Below are positions 10,170-20,480 of a stretch of DNA of 64,000 nt, piece by piece. The first letter of the stretch is position 1, and every line of letters starts with the position of its first letter. This DNA comes from Microglena sp. YARC (taxonomy: Eukaryota > Chlorophyta > Chlorophyceae > Chlamydomonadales > Chlamydomonadaceae): positions 39,567,168 through 39,631,167 of the forward strand of contig CM039462.1 of the NCBI GenBank assembly GCA_022414725.1, given 5' to 3'. The translations under genes were made by a program, and so were the position numbers. The notes under the pieces are model-generated. The model saw only the letters and a program-made list of their open reading frames with translations. It searched no databases and was not told the DNA's origin.

Positions 10170-11090
10170 CTAACGAGGAAATGTAACACGAGAAAAAAAA
10201 GACACGGCCTCTATCGGGCAGTTCACCGATGTACTGCTGAGTACCGCCTCAGTGTCCTGATTTTGTCCCTAAACAATGTCCTGGAAAAAGTTGGATACAG
10301 CTTCCCGTTTCTACTGGCGCCCTTTTTCGCTGACGTTGTACTGCTAAGTACCACCCCCGCGTTCCTTTACAGGTACCATGGAAGCCCTTGACTCCACAGC
10401 TTTATTGAGTAGCCCTAGACCCCCCTGCTCTACTGGACAGTTTGCCGTTGTACTGCCAAGTACTGCCTCAGTGTCTTGATTGTATCCCCCCAAAAGTGTA
10501 CAGAAAAAAAGGTTAGACACGGCTTCCGTTTCTACTGGCGCCCTCTTTCGCTGACGTCGCACTGCTAAGTACTACCCCCATGTTCCTTTTCTGGTACCAT
10601 GGAAGCCCTTGACTCCACTGCTGTACTGGGCAGTTTGCCGATGTACTGCCAAGTTCCCCCTCAGTTTCCTGATTTTGTCCTAAAACAATGTCCTGAAAAA
10701 AGTTAGATACAGCCTCCCAATTCTACTGGCGCCCTCTTTCGCTGACGTTGTACTGCTAAGTACTACCCCCGTGTTCCTTTATAGCAATTCAGGGGATGAA
10801 CTGGACAAACTGTTTCCGCGAGAACTCGTACTTCGTACTTCGTCGAGAATTATGGTCTGGGAATCCGAGAATTCTCGACAATTTGGCCTGGAATTCTCGA
10901 CAATTCTCGACAAAGTACGAAACGTTTGTCCATCCCCTGAATTGCTACGAAGGTATCATGGTAGCCCTCGACTCCACTGCTGTACCGCGCAGTTCGCTGA
11001 TGTACTGCCAAGTACCACCTCAATTTCCTTATTTTTTAATCCTGGCTCAGTTTCTTTTGATATAACGATTCGACAAACTGACGCCCTCTT
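10170..11090. repeat. Tandem repeat, unit about 215 bp
   Basis: Units contain TGGTACCATGGAAGCCCTTG, TGTACTGCCAAGTACCGCCT, TCCTGATTTTGTCC and CTGGCGCCCTCTTTCGCTGA. There are four to five copies; the last is split by the MITE at 10782-10947. Confidence 0.75.
10782..10947. mobile_element. TA-flanked MITE, 166 bp
   Basis: The terminal inverted repeat begins TAGCAATTCAGGGGATG at the left and ends CATCCCCTGAATTGCTA at the right. The interior is palindromic with GAGAATTCTCGACAA motifs. It interrupts a tandem-repeat unit: sister units read CCTTTACAGGTACCATGG and CCTTTTCTGGTACCATGG at the same place, so empty sites are available. TA at both edges fits a Tc1/mariner-type target duplication. Confidence 0.75.
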
Positions 11091-11233
11091 TCCTCTATCC
11101 GCGTTATGTACAATTGGTTGTGTCAGTTTCAGGGTGCCCTAGGCCTGGGTGAATAGCCAGACAGCGCAAATTGACGCCCTCTTTCTACTATCCGGGTTCC
11201 ATTTTCCCCGGACGAGGTCATTTTGTCTATGAA

Positions 11234-11450
11234 CCGCTCTACGCTGCGATATCCCCGAGTGGTGTACGGGTTAGAAAGGTCAACACAACCGGAGGAGTCC
11301 CCGGTTCGAATCTGCACTCCGACATGTGCACTAGAAACCCCTGGTTTCCGTGGTTCTCGCACGGGGGGCAATTGTTCACTGCAATGTGCAGACGGTTAGA
11401 CACCAGACCTGAAAGGAAAAAAAAACCCGTAACCCTGTAACAATCATTAT
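11234..11450 (+). mobile_element. Second tRNA-derived SINE family
   Basis: A tRNA-like head has a box A-like CGAGTGGTGTACGGGTTAGA and a box B-like CCGGTTCGAATCTGC. It is followed by a shared tail reading TTCTCGCACGGGGGGCAATT and GCAGACGGTTAGACACCAG. The tail recurs at 21880-21940 and 23930-24005 and loosely at 28450-28495. Confidence 0.55.
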
Positions 11451-11477
11451 CTACCCTGCGATATCCCCGTTCAACAA

Positions 11478-11662
11478 ATGGCGTAGTGGCAGAGCTCCCT
11501 GAACGAAGAAGGTGCCGGGTTCGAATCCCTACAGGTGCGCCTTGGTGCTCGCGGTCGCTGTCAACCGCCATGGTAGCTTTGTCCAGGTACAGTAGCAGCT
11601 CGTTCCATACCGCCGTAAGATGAGGCCCCCTTAATACCACGCCCCACCAGGCGTTATTATTA
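11478..11662 (+). mobile_element. tRNA-derived SINE (first family), plus copy
   Basis: Head GGCGTAGTGGCAGAGC, box B-like GGGTTCGAATCCC, body GTCGCTGTCAACCGCCATGG, and tail TTAATACCACGCCCCACCAG with GGCGTTATTATTAC. This copy preserves all parts. Confidence 0.65.
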
Positions 11663-11694
11663 CTTCAATACCCTGCGATGAATGAAGTCCGTTT

Positions 11695-11800
11695 TACCTG
11701 CGCCAACCGAAGTCAACCGAAGCCAACCTTTTGGAAATTTTAGTCCGTTTAACCTGCGCCAACCGAAGTCAACCGAAGCCAACCGAAGTCAACCTTGTTG
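11695..11800. repeat. Short tandem repeat CAACCGAAG
   Basis: CCTGCGCCAACCGAAGTCAA and CCGAAGCCAACC are repeated several times. Confidence 0.8.
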
Positions 11801-11839
11801 GAAAGCACCCTACTGAATTTAGTGCTGTAGCCTCATGTG

Positions 11840-12027
11840 TAGGGATAGGCAAATCATATGATGCTGACCAAAGAGGAGTATGATATCATATGATATCATA
11901 CACAAATCATATGATTTAATATCATATGATATGATGCCCCAGGCCAAAGTTACCTTGTCAGACCGCCGGCATCATATGATATCATGTGATGACATGATAT
12001 CATATGATATCATATTGTCGATCCCTA
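11840..12027. mobile_element. hAT-like MITE with ATATGATATC interior, 188 bp
   Basis: Ends TAGGGATAGGCAA and (complement) TAGGGATCGACAA. Flanks CTCATGTG (11832-11839) and TTCATATG (12028-12035) match 6 of 8, a decayed 8-bp duplication. The interior is full of CATATGATATC palindromes, as in the element at 34622-34849. Confidence 0.6.
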
Positions 12028-12224
12028 TTCATATGCATCCGAACCTACCAAACTGGAATCGCGCGTCATAAAAAAGCATACATTAAAAGAGGTCATTGTT
12101 TGAAATGACCAAATGTTTGAAATTACCAATGAAACGCACTACTAGGGCAAACCTACCATCTGGGGTCTCTATAGTCAGCTTAAAGCCATCCACACAGCCG
12201 CTAAGAATATTTGTAGACCTGCAC

Positions 12225-13060
12225 ATCAGAGTCAGATGGGTTCAGCATGGAAACATGGTCAGGGTTGGTAACATGTTTTTTTTTTCTAGCTTTATGGTTT
12301 TGAGCCTCCTCCAGGTTTGCGTAGCTTTTTGCTTGCCAGGTTTGCGTTCCAGGTTTGCTGCCAGGTTTGCGTAGCTTTTTATAGCTTTTTAGGGACATTT
12401 TCTAGAAGGGGGGGGGAGGGGGGTCTTAGTAGACCTGCACATCAGGGTCAGATGGGTTGAGCATGGAAACATGGTCAGGGTTGGTAACATGGGTTTTTTC
12501 TAGCTTTATGGTTTTAAGCCTCCTCCAGGTTTGCGTAGCTTTTTATAGCTTTTTAGGGACATTTTCTAGAAGGGGGGGGGGGGGGGGGGGGGGGGGGTCT
12601 TAGTAGACTTGCACATCAGGGTCAGATGGGGTTAGCACGGAAACATGGACAGGGTTGGTAACATGGTCCGCATGGTAAGATGGTTGATCAGGATCTTCTT
12701 TTCAAATCTGCAAGTGGTTATTTCTAGCTTAATGGTCTAAGGTCTCCCCCAGCTTTGTGTTGCTCTTAATAGCATTTTGGGGCCATTTAGGGCCATTTGG
12801 GGGTGGGGGGTTGGGGTGTGTTTGGGGGGGGTCTTAGTAGACCTGCACATCAGGGTCAGAGGGGGTCAGCATGGACACATGGTCAGGGTTGGTAACCTGG
12901 TCCGCATTTGAATGATCAGGGATGTTTTTTACAAATCCGAAAGTTAGTTTTTTCCAGCTTCATGGTTGCAGGCCTCCTCCAGGGATAGCGTTTTATAGCT
13001 TTGTATAGCTGTGTATAGCTTTTTAAGGACATTGAGATGGTCAGATGACCCCATCGTCAG
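12225..13060. repeat. Tandem repeat, unit about 200 bp, with G runs
   Basis: Four units read AGACCTGCACATCAGGGTCA, CATGGTCAGGGTTGGTAACA, a TCTAGCTTTATGG...CCTCCTCCAG part shared with repeat E, and TAGCTTTTTAGGGACATT. Three are followed by a G-rich tract, the longest about 22 G at 12576-12597. Confidence 0.75.
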
Positions 13061-13266
13061 CATGGAAATATGGACAGTGATTTGTTATACGACAACGCGT
13101 CGCCACTGCGTCGCCATTCCGTCGTTGCATGGCGACGCACGGGTTTGGCTAAACTAGTCAGAATCGGCCTTCCGTCACCCACTGAGATACGGAAAGCCAT
13201 TGGCCATTGGACTTCAGTCGCCCCGCCGTAACATGGTCAGGGTTAGTAACATGGTCAGCATTGTAA

Positions 13267-13429
13267 CAGGGTAGTACAATGCGCGCGCAGCAGCGCAATT
13301 TTGTGCACGCTTTTTGAGCCCCACAGCGTGTTTCGCGCAGTTTTTGCGCTTTTTGCACTACAAAGCGCTGACCAATTTGACGTTTGTGCGCTTTAAGCGC
13401 TGACCAATTTGACAAAATGTTGTACCCTA
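13267..13429. mobile_element. hAT-like MITE (CAGGG family), 163 bp
   Basis: Ends CAGGGTAGTACA and TGTTGTACCCTA (imperfect inverted repeat). Flanking octamers CATTGTAA (13259-13266) and CATGGTAA (13430-13437) differ by one base. The interior is homologous to 21300-21494 (TTTTTGCGCTTTTTGCACTA, GCGCTGACCAATTTGAC). Confidence 0.75.
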
Positions 13430-14149
13430 CATGGTAAGATGGTTGATCAGGATTTGCAAATTGGACAAATGACACAAATAAAATTACAGATATAAATACA
13501 CGTATAAACTCAAATTTAAATATGAATTTAAACGCAGCGGGATAATGCTCTAATACACTTACGTAGAATCGGGCCGACATGGTGTGGTGTGTAGTGTGTG
13601 GTGTGCAGTGTGTGGGGTCTGTGGGGTGGTGTGTACGGTTGTGGGATATACGGTTCAGGGCGAGGGGTAGGGTGTGGTGTGTGGTGTGCTCTAATTCAAA
13701 TACTTAGGGTTGGGCCGACATTTGAACATATACTCATACGTATATTAGCTCATACATATACATGCACCGCATATGTTTTCTCGGAACGTATGAGTATACA
13801 TCGTATACAAACGTATGAGTTGTACTTTGAAAAGTACAGCACACATCCCAGCACTTTGATTTAGTGGGTTTCATTCAATTTATCGTTTAGATAGCTCATT
13901 GGAAAGCTACTGACCTCCTCCATCACAATTTTTAATACAATTAACCTTTCACACATATCATTCTGTTCAAATGTGGCCTAACGTTTGATTTAGATAGCCA
14001 GGGTGGCACACATATCAGAGTACCACCTAGCGTTCCATTCCACAAGCTGCGTTCCTACGTGGGCTTGAGGGATTCATGGTGCAAGCCAAGTGCAATGTGA
14101 ACAGTGACAATATTGCAATATGGTTGTATACTTGTATTATTAGGGGGCG

Positions 14150-14156
<7 letters not shown>

Positions 14157-14200
<44 letters not shown>
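14157..14200. repeat. TA microsatellite
   Basis: About 22 TA dinucleotides; a second TA run lies at 15303-15320. Confidence 0.95.
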
Positions 14201-14209
<9 letters not shown>

Positions 14210-14214
14210 GCCCC

Positions 14215-15290
14215 AACATATAGATCTATATATCTCCATAGGTGCCTAAGTCCGAAAACGCCCTAAGACAATACAAGAATATGATACAGAGCCGTACATG
14301 ACCCAAACTGCTCGGAATCGAATTCTGTCTGGCTCATATTGTTCGCTAAGGTGTCAGCTATGCGCGCAGCTACTTTTCGTCCGCGTTCGCATCTGGTTGC
14401 GAGCAGCCTTGATCGGCAGGCCGGTGGCAGTACATCAGATGTGCGATAATTAGTGATACAAATCCACTTCGCGTCATGTACGAGGCCGCGCGAGCTATTC
14501 CGAAGAAAGTTACATCGGGAAGAAAGGCTTATCGAACCCCTATTACAAGGGCGGAGGCTGCGCTTCAGCCTTGGCCTAGGAATCTACTGAAATAGCTGTA
14601 CATCTCAAGATTTCACCTCCCAGTGGCCTACCACACCATGGCCCAGGATTAGGGTGTGTTTTCAATGATCTACTCCAAAACAAAAACTGAGTTCAGAAGT
14701 GGATATTTGAAGAATTGTTTTTTGAATATATTTTCAAAAATATTTGAAATTTTTGAATTTTCAATTTTCAAAAAAAACGAAAAAGTAGTTCTCCATGCTA
14801 TATCTCAAGATAGAGCAAACCTGAGGCCCAAAATGTTTCAATTGAGGCTGTGCAGCTCTGACCTAGACTTAAGACACCCACGAAATGTAAATAATCAGTG
14901 TTTTTGGGGTCCGTACTCAACTGTACTGCCTGTGTAATGCCTTCCAAGACCTTCTGTAATAACTACTGGCAGGGAAAGACGTTACACCACATTTGTACTC
15001 AGTGTTCTTTTTAAATGGCTTGTTACGGTCGCGATAGGCTCCGTATCACTTCATGCGTAAAAACCGTATCGACTTAGGGAACCCCATAGTAACAAATTAG
15101 CATGTTTCACATGACCTGGTTCCCACCATTTGAGAAAAACCAAATCCGAGTATTTATATGTTGAACTGATGTGGTCGGGCAACTTATTGGCAAAAAACTT
15201 TTTTGTTTTGACTTAAGGGCATAGGCTCAATCCATCTGTATCACTCAGGGTCTGACTTAGGCACCTATGGAGATAGATCTATATATAGCA
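14215..15290. mobile_element. Possible nested element bounded by inverted repeats of about 30 bp
   Basis: The sequence at 14218-14252 (ATCTCCATAGGTGCCTAAGT) is the inverse of 15250-15286 (ACTTAGGCACCTATGGAGAT). Both sit beside TA-rich microsatellites. The 1.0-kb interior has unusually even composition for this window and one open frame of 93 codons (14656-14937, plus) with no recognised motif. A target duplication cannot be read because of the TA runs. Confidence 0.4.
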
Positions 15291-15427
15291 CACACACACG
15301 CAATATATATATATATATATGGTATATCAGTACTTCAAGGAAGCCTCTGAATAATCTGGGATTTATTTTACATGTAGTCTGCATCATATCAAGGTGCCTT
15401 GTGCCTTCAAACATAATACAGGATATA

Positions 15428-15660
15428 TTTTTGGCGGAGCCCCCTGTTCAAGGGGGCGGGAGCCCCCATGTTTACCCATTTGTCAGTTTGACCGAAAAAC
15501 TTGAAGCCCGACACGTCAGCCAACGGTCGCGTAACTAACTCGCTTCGGTCAGCTCCATCGTTGCCACCTTTCGTTCCGTTGCCATCACACTCCGCCAATT
15601 TTCCGCGTCGCTTGCGACGCTGCATAGGACTTGTCAGTTCAGTTATCACTTGTAAAGCTC
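15428..15660 (+). repeat. Dispersed repeat G (CTGACACGTCAGCC family)
   Basis: TTGGCGGAGCCCCC at the left and CACTCCGCCAATTTT near 15590 form a short inverted repeat. Between them is CCCGACACGTCAGCCAACGG. Related copies occur at 27355-27540 (same orientation) and at 56360-56590 and 58610-58840 (reverse). Confidence 0.6.
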
Positions 15661-15908
15661 GCTGCCGGCGCGGTCACATACTAAACGGTTACGATATAGC
15701 CTCCAAACCAAACCAGGCCTAGTTCCCCCGACCCCCATCATCAGTTCATCACCATCAGCAGTTCAGCATACATCAGGTCCTAGAAAAGTCTTTAAACTGT
15801 CTAATTTGTGTCTTCTAGGCAGCTTCCCTGGCTGGCTATTCAGCCAAAACTAACGCAAGCTAGTGCACAGGGAGCTGCCTACAAGCTGCTTCTGGGTGCC
15901 AAACAGTT

Positions 15909-15961
15909 CATCATCATCATCATCATTATCATCATCATTATCATCATCATTATCATCATCT

Positions 15962-15997
<36 letters not shown>

Positions 15998-16025
15998 TCA
16001 TTATCATCATCATCATCATCATCAT
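15909..16025. repeat. ATC microsatellite
   Basis: A CAT/ATC trinucleotide run with a few interruptions. Poly-Ile, poly-Ser and poly-Asp frames through it are artefacts. Confidence 0.95.
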
Positions 16026-16509
16026 GCCGCAATTACATAGATCTATTGGTCTTTGCCTCTCCCTATATATTATAATATTATCAAGATCCCTGAATATTAT
16101 AATATTATAATATTATTGGCATTGAATGGCTCCCTTAGATTGGCGCCGCTTTTTTCCTTGGTCGACGCGCTTTCTGGTTGTGATTTCTTTTTCTGAGAGT
16201 TGGACAACCTTAACTTGCCAGTTTTGTTTTTCTCCTGAGAGTTGATGTGTGATGCCAATTAAATTAGCAACGCGGCAATACCTTTAAACCCATGTTAAAG
16301 TATTTTCTCCAGAAGTACAGACATTGACATACGCTTTTATACGTTTATATGCATACATTTATACAGCTTATAAAAATAAAATACATGTTTGCTTCCCAAC
16401 CCTAAACATACTCTGAAATCGATACAAATACTTATCCCGATGCTAGTTCTACCACAAACCTGATGAATTCCCCCATAATTTTTTTTTTCCGCTACGAGCA
16501 GCAGCTTCT

Positions 16510-18500
16510 AGGCAGCTCCACCCCTACATTCCCCAACTACCTCACCTACCTCTACCCCACCAACCTCCACCTTACCTACCCCACCTACCTCCACCCCACC
16601 TACCTCTACTTCACCTACCCCCACCCCACCTACCTCCACCCCACCTACCTCTACCCCACCTACCTCCACCCCACCTACCTCCATCCCACCTACCCCCACC
16701 CCACCTACCTTAACCCCACCTACCTCCACTGCACCTACCTTTACCACACCTACCTCCACTGCACCTACTTTACCCAATCTACCTCCCCTCCACCTACCTA
16801 CACCCACCTACCCCACCAACCTCCACCCCACATACCTCCATTCCACCTACCCCCACCCCACCTACCTCCACCCCACCTTCCCTACCTACCCAAACCCCAC
16901 CTACCTCCACCCCACCTTCCCTACCTACCCCCACCCCACCTACCACACCTACCTCCACCCCACCTTCCCTACCTACCCCCACCCCACCTACCACACCTAC
17001 CTCCACCCCACCTTCCCTACCTACCCCCACCCCACCTACCTCCACCCCACCTTCCCTACCCACCCCCACCCCACCTACCTCCACCACACCTACCTCCACC
17101 CCACCTACCCCACCTACCTCCACCCCACCTTCCCTACCTCCCCCCACCCCACCTACCCCACCTACCTCCACCCCACCTACCCCCACCCCACCTACCTCCA
17201 CCCCACCTACCTCCACCCCACCTACCCCACCTCCCTCCACCCCACCTACCTCCACCCCACCCACCCCACCTACCTCCACCCCACCTTCCCTACCTACCCC
17301 CACCCCACCAACCCCACCTACCTCCACCCTATCTTCCCTACCTACCCCCACCCACCTACCTCCACCCTATCTTCCCTACCTACCCCCACCCCACCTACCT
17401 TCACCCTACCTACCCCCACCCCACCTACCCCACCTACCTCCACCCCACCTACCCCACCTACCCCCACCACACCTACCTCCACCCAGCCTTCCCTACCTAC
17501 CCCCACCCCACCTACCACACCTACCTCCACCCCACCTACCCCACCTACCCCACCCCACCTCCCCTACCTACCACCACCCACCTTCCCTACCTACCCCCAC
17601 CCCACCTACCTCCACCCCACCTTCCCTACCTACCCCCACCCCACCTTCCCTACGTTTACCCCCACTTCACCTACCTCCACCCACCTTCCCTACCTACCCC
17701 CACCCCACCTACACCACCTACCTCCACCCCACCTACCTCCACCCCACCTTCCCTACCTACCTCCACCCCACCTTCCCTACCTACCTCCACCCCACCTTCC
17801 CTACCTACCCCCACCCCACCTACCTCCACCCTACCTACCTCCACCTCACCTTCCCTACCTACCCCCACCCCACCTACCTCCACCCCACCTTCCATACCTA
17901 CCCCCACCTACCTACCCCCACCCCACCTACCTCCACCCCACCTTCCCTACCTACCCCCACCTTCCCTACCTACCTCCACCCCACCTTCCCTACCTACCCC
18001 CACCCCACCTACCACACCTACCCCCACCCCACCTACCCACCCCCACCCCCACCCCACCTACCCCCACCCCACCTTCCCTACCTACCCCCACCCCACCTAC
18101 CTCCACCCCACCTTCCCTACCTACCCCCACCCCACCTTCCCTACCTACCCCCACCCCACCTACATCCACCCCACCTTCCCTACCTACCTCCACCCCACCT
18201 ACCCCCACCAGACCTACCTCCACCCCACCTTCCCTACCTACCCCCACCTTCCCTACCTACCTCCACCCCACCTTCCCTACCTACCCCCACCCCACCTACC
18301 TCCACCCACCTTCCCTACCTACCCCACCCCACCTACCCCACCTACCTCCACCCCACATACCCCCACCTACCTCCACCTCACCTACCCCACCTTCCCTACC
18401 TACCCCCACCCCACCTACCCCACCTACATCTACCTCCCCCTCCCCCTCCACCCCCTCCACCTCACATACCCCCCTTCCCCCACCCCCTCTCCCTCCACCC
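16510..18500. repeat. 2-kb C-rich minisatellite (CCACCCCACCTACCT)
   Basis: Nearly uninterrupted variants of CCCACCTACCTCCACC and CCTTCCCTACCTACCCCC. One frame stays open for 699 codons (16463-18562) because the unit is close to a multiple of three and lacks TA/TG stop triplets. The predicted product is only Pro, His, Leu, Thr, Tyr and Ser, so I treat it as non-coding. The same motif fills part of the ABCC intron at 46590-47180. Confidence 0.85.
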
Positions 18501-18599
18501 ACCTTTCCCCAGCTCCCTTGCGCACTCATAATTCTCTCTCCGGGTGCGAGCGAAATTGTTAACGGGGCTCCATTAGGGTGGTTCCCCCTAGATTGAGCC

Positions 18600-19690
18600 T
18601 CAAACTGCGCTACGGGAGATGCGCCACTCTCTCTACTTGTTGTCGAAGCTTCCTGAACTCTGCTGATGTTGCTCTGTACCTGGCTTGTACATGGAATGGG
18701 GGGTGGTGGGAGGTGTGGGGTGGTAGGGAGGGGTGATGGGGAGAGGGTGGTGGGCAGGGGTGATGGGGAGAGGGTGGTGGGGAGGGGGTGGTGGAGAGGG
18801 GGGGGAACCTGTCTACTAGGTTTGGACTGTGGAAGCTTCCTGAGCTCTGCTGATGTTGCTCTGCTCCTGGCTTGTACATGGAATGGGGTGGTGGGGAGGG
18901 TGGTGGGGTGGTGGGGAGGAGGTGGGTGGGGGGGGGGGGGACCCGTCTACTAGGTTTGGATTATAGATGGAGCCTCAAACTGCGCTACAGTAGATGCGTC
19001 ACGCTCTATAGTTGCTGTGGAATCTTCCTGAGCTCTGCTGATGTTGCTCTGCACTGGCTTGTACATATAATGGGGTGGTGGGGAGGGGTGGTGGGGAGGG
19101 GGGGGGGGGGGGTAGAGGGGGGGGGTAGAGGGGGGTAGAGGGGGGGGACCTGTACTAGGTTTGGACTGTGGAAGCTTCGTGAGCTCTGCTGATGTTGTTG
19201 TGCACCTGGCTTGTACGGGGAATGGGATGCACGATCATATGTGGTGGGAGGGGTGGTGGGAAAAGGGGTGGGAGGGGGTGTGGAAGAGGTGGTGAGGTGT
19301 GGGGAGAGGGGGGGAGGGGTGGTGGGGAGAGGGTGGGGGAGGGGGTGGGGGGAGGGGGTGATGGGGAGGGTGGTGGGGAGTGCTGGTGGGGAGGGGTGGT
19401 AGGGAGAGGTGGTGGGAGGGGGGTGGGGGGAGGGGGTGATGGGGAGGGGTGGGGGGGAGTGGTGGTGGGGAGGGGGTGGTGGGGAGAGGGTGGTGGGAAG
19501 GGGGTGTGGGACGGGGTGGTGGGGAGGGGGTGGTGGGAAGAGGTTGGTGGGAGGGGTGGTGGGGAGGGGTGGGGGAGGGGGTGGGGAGGTGGGGTGGAGG
19601 GGAGGGGTGGGGGGGAGGGGGTGGGGTGGAGGGGAGGGGTGGGGGGGAGGGGGTGGGGGGGAGAGGGGGGGAACCTGTCTGCTCAGTTTG
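18600..19690. repeat. G-rich array: four about 180-bp units then a long GGTGGGGAGG run
   Basis: GAAGCTTCCTGAGCTCTGCT followed by GATGTTGCTCTGCACCTGGC and TTGTACATGGAATGGGG recurs at 18645, 18833, 19022 and 19172. Each copy is followed by a growing GGTGGGGAGGGGG tract, the last about 450 bp (19235-19680). The strand is strongly G-rich, opposite to the preceding C-rich array. Confidence 0.8.
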
Positions 19691-19830
19691 GACTGCCCCC
19701 TCGTTGGTAAGCCAACTGTTTGGGCTCCAGTTCATCAGTTTTTTGTTTTCCCTTTCAGCCCCTCCTGATATCATGGTTGAGCAGGTCCTTTTATCCTATT
19801 TGGCTACCCCTGGACTGTAACAACATACTA
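19690..19830 (-). repeat. Dispersed repeat F, reverse copy
   Basis: CTGTTTGGGCTCCAGTTCAT and GCAGGTCCTTTTATCC...GGCTACCCCTGGACTGTAAC are the reverse complement of 58465-58605. Confidence 0.6.
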
Positions 19831-20480
19831 ACATACACTAAACCGAGCACTGTACCTGATTTGGTTTATCCCCATCGCCAGGCTCAGCCCCCCCCCACAC
19901 ACACACTTCCCCAGTCCCTAAAAAAGTGAATCCTAAACCAAACACTATACCTGATTTGGTTTATCCTCATCACCAGGCTCAGTCCCCCCCCCCCCCCCCC
20001 CCCCCCCACACACACACTTCCCCAGTCCCTAAAAAAGTAAATCCTAAACCAAGCACTGTACCTGATTTGGTTTATCCTCATCGCCAGGCTCAGCCCCCCA
20101 CCACCACTTCCCCAGTCCCTAAAAAAGTAAATCCTAAACCAAGCACTGTACCTGATTTGGTTAATCCTCATCGCAGGCTCAGCCCCCCCCCCCCCACACA
20201 CACACCACCACTTCCCCAGTCCCTGAAAAAGTAAATCCTAAACCAAGCAATGTACCTGATTTGGTTTATCCTCATCGCCAGGCTCAGCCCCCCCCCACAG
20301 ACTTCCCCAGTCCCTAAAAAAGTAAATCCTAAACCAAGCACTGTACCTGATTTGGTTAATCCTCATCGCCAGGCTCAGCCCCCACCCACCCACCCACCCA
20401 CCCCACCACCACCACCACTTCCCCAGTCCCTAAAAAAGTAAATCCTAAACCAAGCAATGTACCTGATTTGGTGTTTCTCC
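19830..20480. repeat. Tandem repeat, unit about 85-130 bp, with C runs
   Basis: Seven units read CCAAGCACTGTACCTGATTT, GGTTTATCCTCATCGCCAGG, CTCAGCCCCCCC and CTTCCCCAGTCCCTAAAAAA. Unit lengths differ because of the C run and CACACA tract. Each keeps a polypyrimidine-AG sequence (ATCGCCAG) resembling an acceptor. Confidence 0.8.

Larger units (their letters stand above)
13705..16404 (-). mobile_element. Larger hAT-like element, about 2.7 kb, composite
   Basis: It begins TAGGGTTGGGCC and ends GCTTCCCAACCCTA. Both end regions are homologous in reverse orientation to the 1085-bp element at 5991-7075, for example the CGCGGCAATACC and GATGCCAATTAAATTAGC block at 16250-16290. The flanking octamers CAAATACT and AACATACT match at 6 of 8. 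The centre differs from the short element: it holds a possible nested element (14215-15290), a repeat G copy, TA and ATC microsatellites and GC-rich sequence. No transposase is recognised. Confidence 0.55.

Noticed and set aside
15808..16110. Poly-Ile, poly-Ser and poly-Asp open frames
   Set aside because: All three are the same ATC microsatellite read in different frames.
16463..18562. Open frame of 699 codons, Pro/His/Leu/Thr-rich
   Set aside because: It is an exact readout of the CCACCCCACCTACCT minisatellite, changes between three repeat reading frames, and has no non-repetitive domain. Other strands and frames are equally open.
19192..19774. Gly-rich (+) and Pro-rich (-) open frames of 120-180 codons
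   Set aside because: They are products of the GGTGGGGAGG array, without codon-level conservation or domain.
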